NCBI RefSeq assembly: GCF_033807575.1
Contig: NC_084726.1
Location: forward strand, 5,890,001-5,954,000
From: Cydia pomonella
Taxonomy: Eukaryota; Arthropoda; Insecta; Lepidoptera; Tortricidae
DNA: 64,000 nucleotides
Direction: 5' to 3'
Positions 63,640-64,000 of the stretch are shown in pieces; the first letter of the stretch is position 1, and the number at the start of each line of letters is the position of its first letter. A program made the position numbers and the translations under genes. The notes beneath the pieces were generated by a model. The model worked only from the letters and a program-made list of their open reading frames with translations. It was not told the DNA's origin and searched no databases.

Positions 63640-64000
63640 TAATTTTTTTAGGTGTGTAAACTGTAAACATACGAATAAAATTGGCTACTTACAACTTTTT
63701 TTTTGTCAAACTATTACAAGCAATAAATATAACCAAAAATTACAAAATACAATTACAAATATGCAATCAATGAAATATTAGATACTTTATTAATTATTAG
63801 AGATATATACAGTCAATAAATATCGAATCCTCTACGCAGCATTACGCTTAATACGGTTGAATGAGATATACATATGACTACTTGATTGCGACCATCCTCT
63901 GAATGCAACATAATTGCATAATACATAATGTTATCTGATTGCGCTTCAATAAATTTCTTCTCTTTCATGTCGGACTGTATTATAGTATAAATATTCTTGC
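63640..64000. other. AT-rich end of window
   Basis: No feature recognised. Confidence 0.4.

Noticed and set aside
1..64000. A previously undescribed biological system
   Set aside because: I looked for gene clusters, unusual domain combinations and conserved non-transposon structures. Everything with clear structure is explained by transposable elements, SINEs, LINEs or simple repeats.

Overview
This window looks like a repeat-dominated, AT-rich stretch of a moth or butterfly (Lepidoptera) nuclear genome. I infer this from several SINE, LINE-tail and MITE families that I recognise from memory as lepidopteran, plus insect-type mariner, BEL/Pao, RTE and hAT-like elements. No database search was run. 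I found no convincing protein-coding exon of a host gene. The only two long intact reading frames belong to transposable elements. The window is best read as intergenic or intronic DNA, with one candidate host promoter/5' exon near 19.65-19.95 kb.

Layout. 0.29-7.32 kb: a complete, apparently very young BEL/Pao LTR retrotransposon with 290-bp LTRs that look identical by eye, a 5-bp target duplication and one 1730-aa gag-pol frame. 7.3-15 kb: LINE and SINE 3' tails, including a three-level nest (palindromic MITE, then LINE, then MITE) at 11.7-12.3 kb. 15-18 kb: two non-autonomous hAT-like elements around an R4-like LINE remnant. 18-31 kb: RTE remnants and inverted-repeat MITEs with TA or TTAA flanks. 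32-38 kb: CpG-rich hairpins, a minisatellite, a 3-bp-TSD MITE and a 1.1-kb hAT-like element carrying three internal tandem units. 38-41 kb: a complete mariner (1308 bp, 359-aa transposase with the full D,D34D set) inside TA dinucleotides. 42-47 kb: RTE and CR1/jockey-like remnants, one RTE fragment sitting inside a TTAA-flanked inverted-repeat element. 47-53 kb: several tRNA-derived SINE copies and another hAT-like element with a perfect 8-bp target duplication. 53-64 kb: a LOA/Lian-like LINE remnant next to a 21-bp G tract, a 250-bp near-perfect palindrome, tRNA- and 5S-rRNA-derived SINE material, and a composite of nested repeats at 60.2-61.7 kb.

How the parts work together. BEL/Pao and mariner are self-sufficient in sequence and could be mobile. 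The hAT-like, TTAA-flanked and TA-flanked elements have ends but no transposase here, so they depend on enzymes encoded elsewhere. The SINEs and truncated LINEs depend on LINE reverse transcriptases. I found no CRISPR array, operon, rRNA gene or intact tRNA gene, and no evidence of a previously undescribed biological system. The most useful observations are the two intact elements and the precisely delimited non-autonomous DNA transposons.
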